A stretch of DNA of 64,000 nt from Leucobacter sp. CX169 (GTDB taxonomy: Bacteria > Actinomycetota > Actinomycetes > Actinomycetales > Microbacteriaceae). Where the stretch lies: the NCBI RefSeq assembly GCF_017161405.1, contig NZ_CP071051.1, positions 806,001-870,000 on the forward strand. Reading direction: 5' to 3'. Positions 36,223 to 45,009 of this stretch are shown here, one piece after another (within the stretch, counting starts at the first letter, position 1; every line of letters begins with the position of its first letter). The notes beneath the pieces were generated by a model, which was not told the DNA's origin, did not search any database, and saw nothing but the letters and a program-made list of their open reading frames with translations. The position numbers were made by a program, and so were the translations under genes.

Positions 36223-37143
36223 TCAGTCCGTGGCCTGGATCGCGTGCCGAAGGGCCGCCACGAGATGCTTCATGGCCGCGGACGGCGCCGTCGCCACGGA
36301 GGGGCGCGGGGTCGCGAGCAGGATCGTGCGCGTGAACGAGGGGTCGTCGATCGGCACGAACGAGATTCCCGAGTGGTGGGTCCGCATCGCGAGCTGCGGC
36401 ACCAGGCCGATGACCACGCCTGCGGCGATCATGCCCAGCATGACCTGGAAGTCGTCGGTGCGGATGACGGGCTTGATGCGGTGCCCGGCCGCCGCGAAGG
36501 CGTCGGTGATGACGCGGTCGATCGGGTCGTCGTTCGCGGCGCCCAGCAGCCAGGGTTCGTCGTACAGGCTGAGCAGCGTGGCGCGGTCGAGGCTCGACCG
36601 CCCCGCGAGGGGGTGGGAAGCGGGGAGCGCCAGGTGCATCGGGTCGCGCATCACCTCGACGGTGTGGACGTCCGCTCGGAGCGAGAGGCGGTGGCCGGGG
36701 ATGGAGTACACGAGGGCCGCGTCCACCTCGCGCTGGTTCACGGCGTTGACCAGCGGGCCGAGCTCGTTGAGCACAGTGTCCACTTTGATATCGACGCTCG
36801 AGAGCCGCGCCACGGTCGCCGGCAGCAGCATGGCGGCGGCCGTGGGGAACATGCCGACGCGCAGACGCACCCGCCCCATCTGGGTGAGTTCGCGTGCATC
36901 GGACAGGGCGAGACTCGCAAGCGTCAGGATCTCGCCGCCGCGTTCGAGCAGCAGCTGTCCGACCGCCGTCAGCTTGGTTCCTCGGGGGCCGCGCACCGTT
37001 GTCGGCTCGCCGACGAGGCGGTCGAGGTTATGCAGGTGATAGTCGAGGGTCGGGTGGCTCCACCCGAGCAGCTTCGCGGCGCGCGCCACCGAGCCCTCCT
37101 GCGCGACGGCGCGCAGCGCCTCGAGCTGGCGGAGATCGATCAT
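36223..37143 (-). CDS. LysR-family regulator divergent from the decarboxylase operon
   Basis: Start ATG 37143 follows AGAAAGG; 306 residues. HTH at the N-terminus (MIDLRQLEALRAVAQEGSVARAAKLLGWSHPTL, given here in two overlapping blocks of the winged helix) with LDRLVG, then a substrate-binding-like domain (RVRLRVGMFPTAAAMLLPA, MIAAGVVIGLVPQLAM). It is divergent from an Orn/Lys/Arg-type decarboxylase gene, and a dyad AGCTTCA-N9-TGAAGCT lies 27 bases from its start. It probably controls the operon of decarboxylase, permease and stress protein. Confidence 0.9.
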   Translation of the reverse strand: MIDLRQLEALRAVAQEGSVARAAKLLGWSHPTLDYHLHNLDRLVGEPTTVRGPRGTKLTAVGQLLLERGGEILTLASLALSDARELTQMGRVRLRVGMFPTAAAMLLPATVARLSSVDIKVDTVLNELGPLVNAVNQREVDAALVYSIPGHRLSLRADVHTVEVMRDPMHLALPASHPLAGRSSLDRATLLSLYDEPWLLGAANDDPIDRVITDAFAAAGHRIKPVIRTDDFQVMLGMIAAGVVIGLVPQLAMRTHHSGISFVPIDDPSFTRTILLATPRPSVATAPSAAMKHLVAALRHAIQATD

Positions 37144-37169
37144 GCGGTGCCTTTCTGACATGTGGGGCA

Positions 37170-37192
37170 AGCTTCATATTCTATCTGAAGCT
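37170..37192. promoter_or_regulatory. LysR-type operator dyad AGCTTCA-N9-TGAAGCT
   Basis: Perfect 7-bp arms separated by nine A/T-rich bases lie 27 bp upstream of the LysR start and ~92 bp upstream of the divergent decarboxylase start. Position and symmetry fit an autoregulatory LysR recognition site. Confidence 0.65.
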
Positions 37193-37283
37193 GGATTGGA
37201 GGTTTCGGGGATAGTGCAATTCCGATCCGCGGCGCAGAATAAGGCGTTCGACTCAGTGTGTAACCCGAAGAGCAGGTGCGAAG

Positions 37284-38867
37284 ATGACCGCAAATACGTC
37301 AATGGACGAGCAGACCACGCTCGCTCTCTCGCCCCGGGCCACCCTGGACTCTTGGCGCCCAGGTGCGGGCCCCGTCCCCGAGCGCCACCTCCGCGCGCCC
37401 TACGCCGACGCGCTCGCTCGCCACGCCTCAATCGCGCCCCTGCACTTGATGGTCCCCGGGCACGGCTGCGTCACCGACGAGATGAGCGCCCTCCTGCACG
37501 ACTTCGTCGGCGAGCGCGCCGCCCTTCGCGACATCCCGCCGATGATCGACGGCATCGACATGGCGGGCGACGAGCCCCTCGCCGAGGCGTCGCACCTGGC
37601 CGCGGAGGCCTGGGGCGCGAAGCGCGCCTGGTTCCTGTCGAACGGCGCCTCGCAGGCCAACCGCACGGCGGCGATCGCGGTGCGCGGCCTCGGCGACCGC
37701 ATCCTCGCCCAGCGCAGCGCCCACTCGAGCTTCAGCGACGGGATCCTGGCCGCGGGCCTCACCCCCTCATTCGTCCTGCCGACCGTCGACGGGGTGCACG
37801 GCATTTCGCACAACGTCTCGCCCGAGATGCTGGCCGCGGCGCTGAATACCGCAGCGCTCGCGGGCGAGACCCCCGCCGCCGTGTACGTCGTCTCGCCCAG
37901 CTACTTCGGCTCCGTCGCCGACGTTCGCGGGCTTGCCGACGTCGCGCACTCCCACGACATTCCGCTCATCGTCGACGGCGCGTGGGGGCCGCACTTCGGC
38001 TTCCACGAGGCGCTGCCCGAGTCGCCGGCCCGGCTCGGCGCCGACCTCGTCGTCTCGAGCACGCACAAGCTTGCCGGCTCGCTCACCCAGTCCGCGCTGC
38101 TCCTGCTCGGACACGGAGCCTATGCCGACGCCCTCGAGCCGCTGATCGAGCGGGCATTCACCATGACCTCGTCGACCTCGGCGAGCTCGCTGCTGCGCGG
38201 CTCGATCGATGTCGCCCGCCTCGCGCTCGTGACCGGGCACGCCCGCATTGGCGCCTCGATCGAGGTGGCGGAGCGCTTCCGCGCGCTGCTGCGTGCCGAC
38301 GACCGCTTCGGCGTGGTCAGCGACCACTTCCTCGAGCTGCCCGACACGGTCGAGGTCGACCCGCTGCGGGTGCCCATCGACTTGAGCGCGGCCGGGGTGA
38401 GCGGACACTGGATGCGCGACCGCCTCATCGCGCAGCACGACATCTACTTCGAGATGGCGACCGCGACGACGCTCGTCGCCGTGATCGGCGCCGGGAAGGC
38501 CCCGGACGTCGCGCGAGTGCTCTCCGCGCTGGGCGACGTCGTCGACTCGCCCGCCGCCGCCGCTGAGCGCCTCCGTCATGCGGCGGACGTCGCGTTCCCT
38601 CCGCTTCCGGCGCCGGGCGCGCTTCGCATGCTGCCGCGCGACGCGTTCTTCGCGGCGACCGATCTCGTGCCCGCGGCTCTCGCGATCGGCCGGGTCAGCG
38701 CCGACACCCTCGCGGCGTACCCGCCGGGCATCCCGAACCTGATGCCGGGCGAGGAGATCACGGCCGAGGCCGTCGCCTTCCTCACCGCGGTGGCCGCCTC
38801 GCCCTCAGGCTACGTGCGCGGCGCCTTCGACCCCGAGGTGTCGAAGCTCCGCGTCGTGCGCGGATAG
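37284..38867 (+). CDS. PLP-dependent Orn/Lys/Arg-type decarboxylase (fold I)
   Basis: 527 residues. Typical family blocks are present: LHLMVPGHGCVTDEM near the start, GDEPLAEASHLAAEAWGA, FLSNGASQANRTAAI, the QRSAHSSFSDG region that stacks on PLP, the aspartate in PLIVDGAWGPHF, the PLP-binding lysine in VVSSTHKLAGSLTQ and the C-terminal AYPPGIPNLMPGEEIT. It should decarboxylate a basic amino acid; which one cannot be told. It begins an operon with an APC permease and a universal stress protein, consistent with substrate/amine exchange. Confidence 0.9.
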   Translation: MTANTSMDEQTTLALSPRATLDSWRPGAGPVPERHLRAPYADALARHASIAPLHLMVPGHGCVTDEMSALLHDFVGERAALRDIPPMIDGIDMAGDEPLAEASHLAAEAWGAKRAWFLSNGASQANRTAAIAVRGLGDRILAQRSAHSSFSDGILAAGLTPSFVLPTVDGVHGISHNVSPEMLAAALNTAALAGETPAAVYVVSPSYFGSVADVRGLADVAHSHDIPLIVDGAWGPHFGFHEALPESPARLGADLVVSSTHKLAGSLTQSALLLLGHGAYADALEPLIERAFTMTSSTSASSLLRGSIDVARLALVTGHARIGASIEVAERFRALLRADDRFGVVSDHFLELPDTVEVDPLRVPIDLSAAGVSGHWMRDRLIAQHDIYFEMATATTLVAVIGAGKAPDVARVLSALGDVVDSPAAAAERLRHAADVAFPPLPAPGALRMLPRDAFFAATDLVPAALAIGRVSADTLAAYPPGIPNLMPGEEITAEAVAFLTAVAASPSGYVRGAFDPEVSKLRVVRG

Positions 38868-38924
38868 CGCCGCCCGCCCCACAGATTTTCCCCCTTTCAC
38901 AACAACGAAGTTTGGAGAAACCGC

Positions 38925-40391
38925 ATGACAACCGTGCGCGAGCAGCTGTTCCGAGTAAAACCGGTACCGAAAGAACTCAGCGAGTCCGAATCCGGTCTGA
39001 AGCGGTCCATCGGCCTGTTCCAGCTCACCCTCATCGGTGTGGGTGGCACGATCGGCACCGGCATCTTCTTCATCCTCTCCGAGGCGGTGCCGATCGCGGG
39101 CCCCGCGGTGATCTGGTCGTTCGTGATCGCCGGCATCGTCGCCGGGCTCTCGGTGCTCTGCTACGCCGAGCTCGCCAGTAGCGTCCCGGTCTCGGGCTCG
39201 TCCTACTCCTATGCGTACAGCACGCTCGGCGAGATGCCGGCCATGGCGGTCGCCGCCTGTCTGCTGCTCGAGTACGGCGTCTCGACCGCGGCTGTCGCGG
39301 TGGGCTGGTCGCAGTACGTGAACCAGCTCATCAACAACCTCTTCGGGTTCGAGCTGCCCCACGCGCTCTCCTACGCGCCCGAAGAGGGAGGCATCATCAA
39401 CCTCCCCGCGATCCTGCTGATCGCCATGTGCGCGATCCTGCTGATTCGCGGCACCACCGAGTCGGCCGTCACGAACACCATCATGGTGCTCATCAAAGTT
39501 TCCGTGCTGTTCTTCTTCGCGGCGATCGCCTTCACCGGCTGGCAGGTCGACAACTTCGCGAACTTCGCCCCACTCGGCTTCGCCGGCGTGATGGCAGGAT
39601 CCGGCATCATCTTCTTCTCGTTTGTCGGGCTCGACGCCGTGGCCACCGCGGGCGACGAAGCGAAGAACCCCCGCCGCAACCTGCCGATCGCGCTCATCTC
39701 GGCCCTCGTCATCGTGATCGTCGTCTACGTCATCGTCGCCATGGCGGCGCTGGGCGCGCAGCCGAGCGCGGACTTCGAGGGCCAGTCGGCCGGGCTCTCC
39801 GTGATCCTGGAAAACCTGCTCGGGGCCAGCTGGCCCGGCACCGTCGTCGCCGCGGGCGCCGTGATCTCGATCTTCTCGGTCACGCTCGTGGTGCTTTACG
39901 GCCAGACCCGCATCTTGTTTGCGATGTCGCGTGACGGCATGGCGCCGAAGATCTTCCAGAAGGTCAACCCGCGCACCATGACCCCGGTCGCGAACACGGT
40001 CATCGTCTCCGCGATCGTCGCGGTGCTCGCCGGCGTGCTCCCGATCAACTTCCTCGCGGAGATGACGAGCATCGGCACCCTCGCCGCGTTCCTCGTGGTC
40101 TCGATCGCCGTTATGGTGCTGCGCAGGCGCGAGCCGAACCTCGAGCGCAAGTTCCGCGTTCCGTTCTACCCGGTCGTGCCGATCCTGTCGATTCTCGGCT
40201 GCCTCTGGATCATCAAGGATCTCCGCCCCATCACCATCATCGTGTTCGCCATCTGGACCGCGCTCGTGCTCGTCTGGTACTTCTTCACCGGGCGCAAGAA
40301 CTCGACGCTGGGCAAGCAGCTCGAACAGGATCGTGCCGTCGAGGCGCTCCGCGCATCCAACCACTCCACCAACGAAGGGTCATCACTGTGA
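38925..40391 (+). CDS. APC-superfamily amino acid permease (cationic amino acid type)
   Basis: Start ATG 38925 follows GGAG; 488 residues with about 12 hydrophobic spans. The substrate-binding unwound helix signature is GVGGTIGTGIFFILSEAVPIAGPAV (helix 1, shown in part), with SSVPVSGSSYSYAYSTLGE and SFVGLDAVATAGDEAKNPRRNLP, as in the CAT/YfnA-like group. It probably imports the basic amino acid used by the decarboxylase or exchanges it for the amine. The usp gene overlaps its stop by four bases (GTGA). Confidence 0.93.
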   Translation: MTTVREQLFRVKPVPKELSESESGLKRSIGLFQLTLIGVGGTIGTGIFFILSEAVPIAGPAVIWSFVIAGIVAGLSVLCYAELASSVPVSGSSYSYAYSTLGEMPAMAVAACLLLEYGVSTAAVAVGWSQYVNQLINNLFGFELPHALSYAPEEGGIINLPAILLIAMCAILLIRGTTESAVTNTIMVLIKVSVLFFFAAIAFTGWQVDNFANFAPLGFAGVMAGSGIIFFSFVGLDAVATAGDEAKNPRRNLPIALISALVIVIVVYVIVAMAALGAQPSADFEGQSAGLSVILENLLGASWPGTVVAAGAVISIFSVTLVVLYGQTRILFAMSRDGMAPKIFQKVNPRTMTPVANTVIVSAIVAVLAGVLPINFLAEMTSIGTLAAFLVVSIAVMVLRRREPNLERKFRVPFYPVVPILSILGCLWIIKDLRPITIIVFAIWTALVLVWYFFTGRKNSTLGKQLEQDRAVEALRASNHSTNEGSSL

Positions 40392-41320
40392 GCATCGTCG
40401 TAGGCGTCGCGCCCGGTCACTCGACCGAGGCCGCCGTGCACCTGGGTGTGCTGCTCGCACGCTCGTACCGCGAAGACCTCGTGATCGCCTCGGTGATCGC
40501 GCAGTCCTGGCCGCCGTCGCGCCAGTCGAAGGACCCGGCGTACCAGCAGGCGCTGCGCGAGCGGGCTGAAGCGGCGATCGCCGCGGCACGGGCCGTCGTG
40601 CCGGAGGACATCGTCGTGACCGAGGTAGTGGCGAACGCGTCCTCGGCGCGCAAGGGCCTCCTGCAGGTGAGCGAGGAGCACCACGCGGTGCGGCTCGTCG
40701 TCGGAGCCTCCCGCGACGCCGAGCACGGTCAGCTCACCCTCGGCTCGATCTCGCAGGGCCTGTTGCAGAGCGCGCACCTGCCGGTTGCGATTGCCCCGCA
40801 CGGGTTCACGATCGCGGCGCACGACCGCCTCAGCAGGATCACCGCGGCCTACAGCGGCTCGGAGACGTCAGGGGAGCTGATCCTCGGGGCCGCGGCCATC
40901 GCGGCAGACGCCGGCGTCGGGATCCGGATCGCGTCGTTCGCGATGCGGCCGCAGGCGATCACGACCGCCGCGATCGGCCTCGACATTCAGGACGAGGTGA
41001 TCGAGGAGTGGGAGAGTGTGATCCGCGCCCACACCGACGAGCTGCTCGGCGCGATCGCTGACCTGTCGCGCCAGCCCGTGGCCGCCGAGGTCTCCGTCGG
41101 CGTCGGCGGCACCTGGGGCGAGGCCATGCGCAGCATCGAGTGGCTCGAGAACGAGGTGCTGCTCGTCGGTTCAAGCAGCCTCGGCGCGCTCGCGCGCGTC
41201 TCGCTCGGCTCGCACGCGACAAAGATCCTCCGCCACAGCCCGGTGCCGGTCGTCGTCGTGCCGCGCAAGGCGACCGAGGCGTACGCCGCCCAGGTCGATA
41301 CGCTGTCAAGCAACCAGTAA
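40388..41320 (+). CDS. Universal stress protein with two Usp domains
   Basis: 310 residues from GTG 40388. Two tandem UspA folds each end in the ATP-binding pattern: VGASRDAEHGQLTLGSISQGLL near 105-125 (shown in part) and VGSSSLGALARVSLGSHATK near 262-282, followed by HSPVPVVVVPR. Usp domains are often linked to APC permeases as regulators; here the overlap with the permease gene supports that. Confidence 0.9.
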   Translation: MSIVVGVAPGHSTEAAVHLGVLLARSYREDLVIASVIAQSWPPSRQSKDPAYQQALRERAEAAIAAARAVVPEDIVVTEVVANASSARKGLLQVSEEHHAVRLVVGASRDAEHGQLTLGSISQGLLQSAHLPVAIAPHGFTIAAHDRLSRITAAYSGSETSGELILGAAAIAADAGVGIRIASFAMRPQAITTAAIGLDIQDEVIEEWESVIRAHTDELLGAIADLSRQPVAAEVSVGVGGTWGEAMRSIEWLENEVLLVGSSSLGALARVSLGSHATKILRHSPVPVVVVPRKATEAYAAQVDTLSSNQ

Positions 41321-41382
41321 TCCGGGCGGCAGCCAGGCTGCCGTCGTCCGTCACCACCCACCACACCGTAAGGAATTCAGGC

Positions 41383-42708
41383 ATGTCGATCGATTCTCAC
41401 TCGCCCAAGCACGCGCAGTCGGCCCCCCATGTGGAGGGCACTCGCCTGGACGAGCTGTGGTCGATCCTGCCGGAGGAGTCGTCGGTGACGGATGACGGCG
41501 TGCTCGCGATCGGCGGGGTGCCGGTGACCGATCTCGCCGAGCAGTACGGCACCCCGCTGTACGTATACGACGAGGTCGGCATGCGCCGCCAGATCCGGCG
41601 CTTCATCGACGGGCTGGCCGCGCGCTGGCCGAACGCCGAGGTGCTGTTCGCCTCGAAGTCGTTCCCCGCCGTCGGCATGTACCGCTTGGCCTTCGAAGAG
41701 GGGCTCTCGGTGGACATCGCCGGTGGCGGCGAGCTGCAGCTGGCGCTGGCCGCCGGGGTGGACCCGGCGAAGCTGCACTTCCACGGCAACGCGAAGACCG
41801 ACGCGGAACTCGTGATGGCGCTGGATGCGGGCGTCGACACGATCATCGTCGACAACGAGGACGAGCTGGACCGCCTCGAGCGCCTGCTCACGCGGCCGCA
41901 GAACCTCCTGCTCCGCGTCATCCCCGGCGTCGAGGCGCACACCCACGCCTCACAGGCGACCGGCGGCAACGACTCGAAGTTCGGCCTGCCGATGGACCAG
42001 GCGATGCGCGCGATCGAGCGCATGCGGGCGCACCCGCTCATGAACTTCGAGGGCGTGCACCTGCACATCGGCTCGCAGATCCTCGAGGTCGAGCAGTTCG
42101 CCGAGGCAGTGACGAAGATCGCATCTGCCGGCGAGTTCGGCACGTACGACGTGGGCGGAGGGCTCGGGGTGAAGTACACCTACACGGACGACGCTCCGAG
42201 CGTCGAGTCCTACCTCGACGCGATCGTCGCGGCCGCGAAGGCGCACCTGCCGGAGGGCGTGCGCATCATGATCGAGCCGGGGCGCTCGATTGTCGCCCGC
42301 GCGGGCGTCAGCCTGTATCGCGTCACCACGGTCAAGCGCACGGGGCACGTCTTCGTTGCGGTCGACGGGGGACTGGCCGACCAGATGGACGCGGCCCTCA
42401 CCGGGCAGCGCTTCGAGGCCGTGCTCGGCAACCGGGTGCTCGAGCCGTGGGACGAGACGGTGCAGCTCGTTGGGCGCCAGTGCGAGTCGGGCGACCTCCT
42501 GATCGACAAGGCCCCGCTGCCGGCCGCCCGCGTCGGCGATATCGCCGTCGTCGCGACGACCGGCGCCTACGGCTACACGCTCGCGAACAATTACAACGGC
42601 GCGCTCAAGCCTGCCGTCGTGTTTGTCGGTGACGGTGAGAGCCGCCTCGTGGTGCGCCGCGAGACGTACGCCGAGTTGCTCGCGACGCACGCCCCCTCGA
42701 TGCCGTAA
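41383..42708 (+). CDS. lysA: Diaminopimelate-decarboxylase-like PLP enzyme (fold III)
   Basis: Start ATG 41383 has AAGGA at 41370-41374; the longer frame from 41140 lies inside usp and is rejected. 441 residues. It has an alanine-racemase-type barrel with PLP lysine near 92 (VLFASKSFPAVG), GGGELQLALAAGV, LHFHGNAKTDAEL, HLHIGSQI, YDVGGGLGV and EPGRSIVARAG. The C-terminal beta domain includes the substrate/dimer motif GRQCESGDLL. LysA makes lysine from meso-diaminopimelate. Its place behind a basic amino acid decarboxylase and permease raises the possibility of a different substrate (carboxynorspermidine-like or D-amino acid), which is speculation. Confidence 0.85.
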   Translation: MSIDSHSPKHAQSAPHVEGTRLDELWSILPEESSVTDDGVLAIGGVPVTDLAEQYGTPLYVYDEVGMRRQIRRFIDGLAARWPNAEVLFASKSFPAVGMYRLAFEEGLSVDIAGGGELQLALAAGVDPAKLHFHGNAKTDAELVMALDAGVDTIIVDNEDELDRLERLLTRPQNLLLRVIPGVEAHTHASQATGGNDSKFGLPMDQAMRAIERMRAHPLMNFEGVHLHIGSQILEVEQFAEAVTKIASAGEFGTYDVGGGLGVKYTYTDDAPSVESYLDAIVAAAKAHLPEGVRIMIEPGRSIVARAGVSLYRVTTVKRTGHVFVAVDGGLADQMDAALTGQRFEAVLGNRVLEPWDETVQLVGRQCESGDLLIDKAPLPAARVGDIAVVATTGAYGYTLANNYNGALKPAVVFVGDGESRLVVRRETYAELLATHAPSMP

Positions 42709-42720
42709 ATCGTGTTCAGA

Positions 42721-42756
42721 CAGTGTGGCCCGCGCCGGTTGGTGCGGGCCACACTG
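42721..42756. terminator. Bidirectional terminator between lysA and ABC transporter genes
   Basis: CAGTGTGGCCCGC (42721-42733) and GCGGGCCACACTG (42744-42756) form a 13-bp stem with a 10-base loop between convergent genes. Confidence 0.8.
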
Positions 42757-42778
42757 CGTCTGGCGGCGTGCGTCCGGG

Positions 42779-43939
42779 CTACGCGATCCGCGTCCCGCGC
42801 GTGAGCGTTCTCGCTGGGGTGCGCACCCGGCGCTCGCCCGCGACGAGCAACGCGCCCGCGAGCAGCAGCTCGATGCCGAGGCCGATCCACCAGACCGGGA
42901 CGGTGCCCGCGAGCGGGTCGGTCGTGTCCTCGCCGAGTGGGCCGTACGGCCCGCCTATCCCGCCGGGGGTGCAGTGGTCGCGGAACGCGGCGGCATCGGC
43001 CGGGTCGCTCAACTGGAGCGAGCGCACGCCGACTGAAATGATTCCAAACAGGTCGGCCGGCCCGCCCCACTCGTCGAGGTGAGCGGGCACCGAATCGGCG
43101 ACAACGACGTACGGGTTTGCGGCCAGCAACCACCAGAGCTTGTCGCTCGGGACAACCGGCACCGGATACGTTTCTGTCTCACACTGAAGCGGCACCGTCT
43201 CGGCGCAGGCGTCGTAGTCGTCGCTGTCGTCGCCGGCTTCGTTCTGACACGCGAGCAGCTCGTCCCAGTACTCGCTCGTTGGTTGACGCGTCTCGACATC
43301 GTGGTAACTCGTGCCGATGGACAGGCCCAACACAAACGCGATGAGCGTGCCCACCGAGAAGGCGGCGACGACGAGGTACCCGACGACGATCGAGAACAGC
43401 GGTGAGGTGATCAGCGCGGAGAGCCCGACACCGATGGCCGTGAAGACGCCGATCTGGAGCGCGAGGGCGAGGGTCGCGAGCACGAGCGTGCTGAACTGCC
43501 ATTTCCCGAGCGCCAGGCTGAACAGCACGAACGGCAGGGCGACGACGAGGAAGGCGATCCCCGTTGCCCAGGCGGCGAGCACCTTGCCGAGCACGATCGA
43601 CCACGAGTGCACGAGCGTCACTTGCGTGGTGGCGAGGGTCGCCCCGGCGCGTTCGGAGTTAATGGCGTTCGCCGAGATCGCGGGCGCGACGAGCGTGCCA
43701 AACAGCAGCACGAAGTAGACGATCAAGGAGAAGAGCGGGAACGCGTCGGCCTCGCCGCCGTACGCCGCCGCGCTCGTCGCGATCCCCGCCCAGGCGAGCA
43801 GCGTGACGGCACCGATGACCGCGAACCAGACGATCGCGAGCACCAGGAGGGTGCGCGAGCGCAGCCGCTGCGTGAGCTCCAGTCTCGCGATCAGCGCGGT
43901 TCCCCGCAGGATCCCGGGGCCAACCATCGTCTCAGTCAT
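42779..43939 (-). CDS. ABC-2-type transporter permease
   Basis: 386 residues from ATG 43939, which overlaps the ATP-binding gene stop as ATGA. About six hydrophobic segments (LLVLAIVWFAVIGAVTLLAW, LIVYFVLLFGTLVAPAI, FLVVALPFVLFSLAL and others) surround a large extracellular loop with acidic residues and paired cysteines (~220-290: ACQNEAGDDSDDYDACAE, PLQCETETYP). ABC-2 permeases usually export lipids, drugs or peptides. Substrate unknown. Confidence 0.88.
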   Translation of the reverse strand: MTETMVGPGILRGTALIARLELTQRLRSRTLLVLAIVWFAVIGAVTLLAWAGIATSAAAYGGEADAFPLFSLIVYFVLLFGTLVAPAISANAINSERAGATLATTQVTLVHSWSIVLGKVLAAWATGIAFLVVALPFVLFSLALGKWQFSTLVLATLALALQIGVFTAIGVGLSALITSPLFSIVVGYLVVAAFSVGTLIAFVLGLSIGTSYHDVETRQPTSEYWDELLACQNEAGDDSDDYDACAETVPLQCETETYPVPVVPSDKLWWLLAANPYVVVADSVPAHLDEWGGPADLFGIISVGVRSLQLSDPADAAAFRDHCTPGGIGGPYGPLGEDTTDPLAGTVPVWWIGLGIELLLAGALLVAGERRVRTPARTLTRGTRIA

Positions 43940-44925
43940 CGTGCGCCCCCGTGCTCGTCGCTTCGTTGTGCATCGCGTTGCCCGTCTCGCCAACCCGGGT
44001 CTTGCAGCCTGACGAATGCCTGCTCAAGCCGGCCAGAGGCCGGGCCGAACTCGATGACCTGTGCGCCGACGGCCGCGAGCCGGGCGAGCAGGTCGGCCGC
44101 CGCCGCCTCGTCGGCCGCCTCGACGATCGTGCTGCGCTCACCGCCGAGGCCGACGGTCGTGGTGCCGCTGACCCCGAGCGCGGTGAGGGCGATCCCCAAT
44201 CGCTCAGGATCGATCCCGCGGATCCGCCAGGCGGTTGCTGGGCGCAGCGCCGCGCTCACCGCCTGTGGGGTCTCGGTCGTCCCGTCGCGCAGGAAGACGA
44301 CCTCGGTGGCCAGCTGCTCGAGCTCATCGAGCACGTGGCTGGTGATGAGGACGGCGACGCCGGACGCGGCGAGCTCGGAGAGGGCCTGGCGTTGGGCGAC
44401 GCGGGCTTCGGGGTCGAGGCCCGAGGCAGGCTCGTCGAGCAGCAACACCCGGGGCTCGTGCACGAGCGCGCGGGCAAGGCTCAGGCGCTGCTTCTGGCCG
44501 CGCGAGAGCACCTGCGTGCGCTGGCTCGCGAGGCGGTCGAGCCCGGTCGCCGCGAGCAGGGTCGTCACGCGTGAGGTCGCGGCCGGGCCGCGCAGGCCGT
44601 ACATTGCCGCGACCGCCTGCAGGGCCTCGCGCACGGTCAGGGTCTCCCAGACGCCGAGCGTGTCGGGCATCCAGCCGAGCGCCGCGCGGGCGAGACGGGT
44701 GTCCCCGAGTGCGTCGTGCCCGCCGATCCTGATGGAACCGGAGTCTGGCTGCAAGAGCGTCGCGAGCATCAGCATGAGGGTCGTCTTGCCGCTGCCGTTC
44801 GGGCCGATGAGCGCGGTGACGCCGCCCGGCGGCACGCTCAGGCTTGCGTCCTGCACCGCCTGCACCTTGCCGAACGCCCGCGAGACCCCGGTGACCTGGA
44901 TCGCATATTCCGTCTCTGCCATCAT
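43936..44925 (-). CDS. ABC transporter ATP-binding protein
   Basis: 329 residues, start ATG 44925 or 44922. Walker A GPNGSGKTTLML, signature LSRGQKQRLSLARAL, Walker B LLLDEPASGLD and the switch histidine in LITSHVLDEL are all intact. The C-terminal ~90 residues (after ~220) resemble the DrrA/CcmA-type accessory domain. It pairs with the permease that overlaps its end; no regulator adjoins. Confidence 0.93.
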   Translation of the reverse strand: MMAETEYAIQVTGVSRAFGKVQAVQDASLSVPPGGVTALIGPNGSGKTTLMLMLATLLQPDSGSIRIGGHDALGDTRLARAALGWMPDTLGVWETLTVREALQAVAAMYGLRGPAATSRVTTLLAATGLDRLASQRTQVLSRGQKQRLSLARALVHEPRVLLLDEPASGLDPEARVAQRQALSELAASGVAVLITSHVLDELEQLATEVVFLRDGTTETPQAVSAALRPATAWRIRGIDPERLGIALTALGVSGTTTVGLGGERSTIVEAADEAAAADLLARLAAVGAQVIEFGPASGRLEQAFVRLQDPGWRDGQRDAQRSDEHGGAR

Positions 44926-44951
44926 GCGGTCAGCCTACGGGGCATACGCAA

Positions 44952-44986
44952 ACGGCGCCCGACCCCACGAGGGGATCGGGCGCCGT
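44952..44986 (-). terminator. Terminator downstream of the succinate-semialdehyde dehydrogenase gene
   Basis: ACGGCGCCCGA and TCGGGCGCCGT (with CCCC/GGGG inside) make a ~15-bp stem with one bulged base and a 4-base loop. Read leftward, TTT follows the stem, so it ends the gabD transcript. Confidence 0.8.
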
Positions 44987-45009
44987 CTCACGTCAGTGAG
45001 GGCGAGAGC

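Noticed and set aside
41140-41382. Longer start for the lysA-like gene
   Set aside because: The extension lies inside the universal stress protein gene; ATG 41383 has AAGGA upstream and matches family length.
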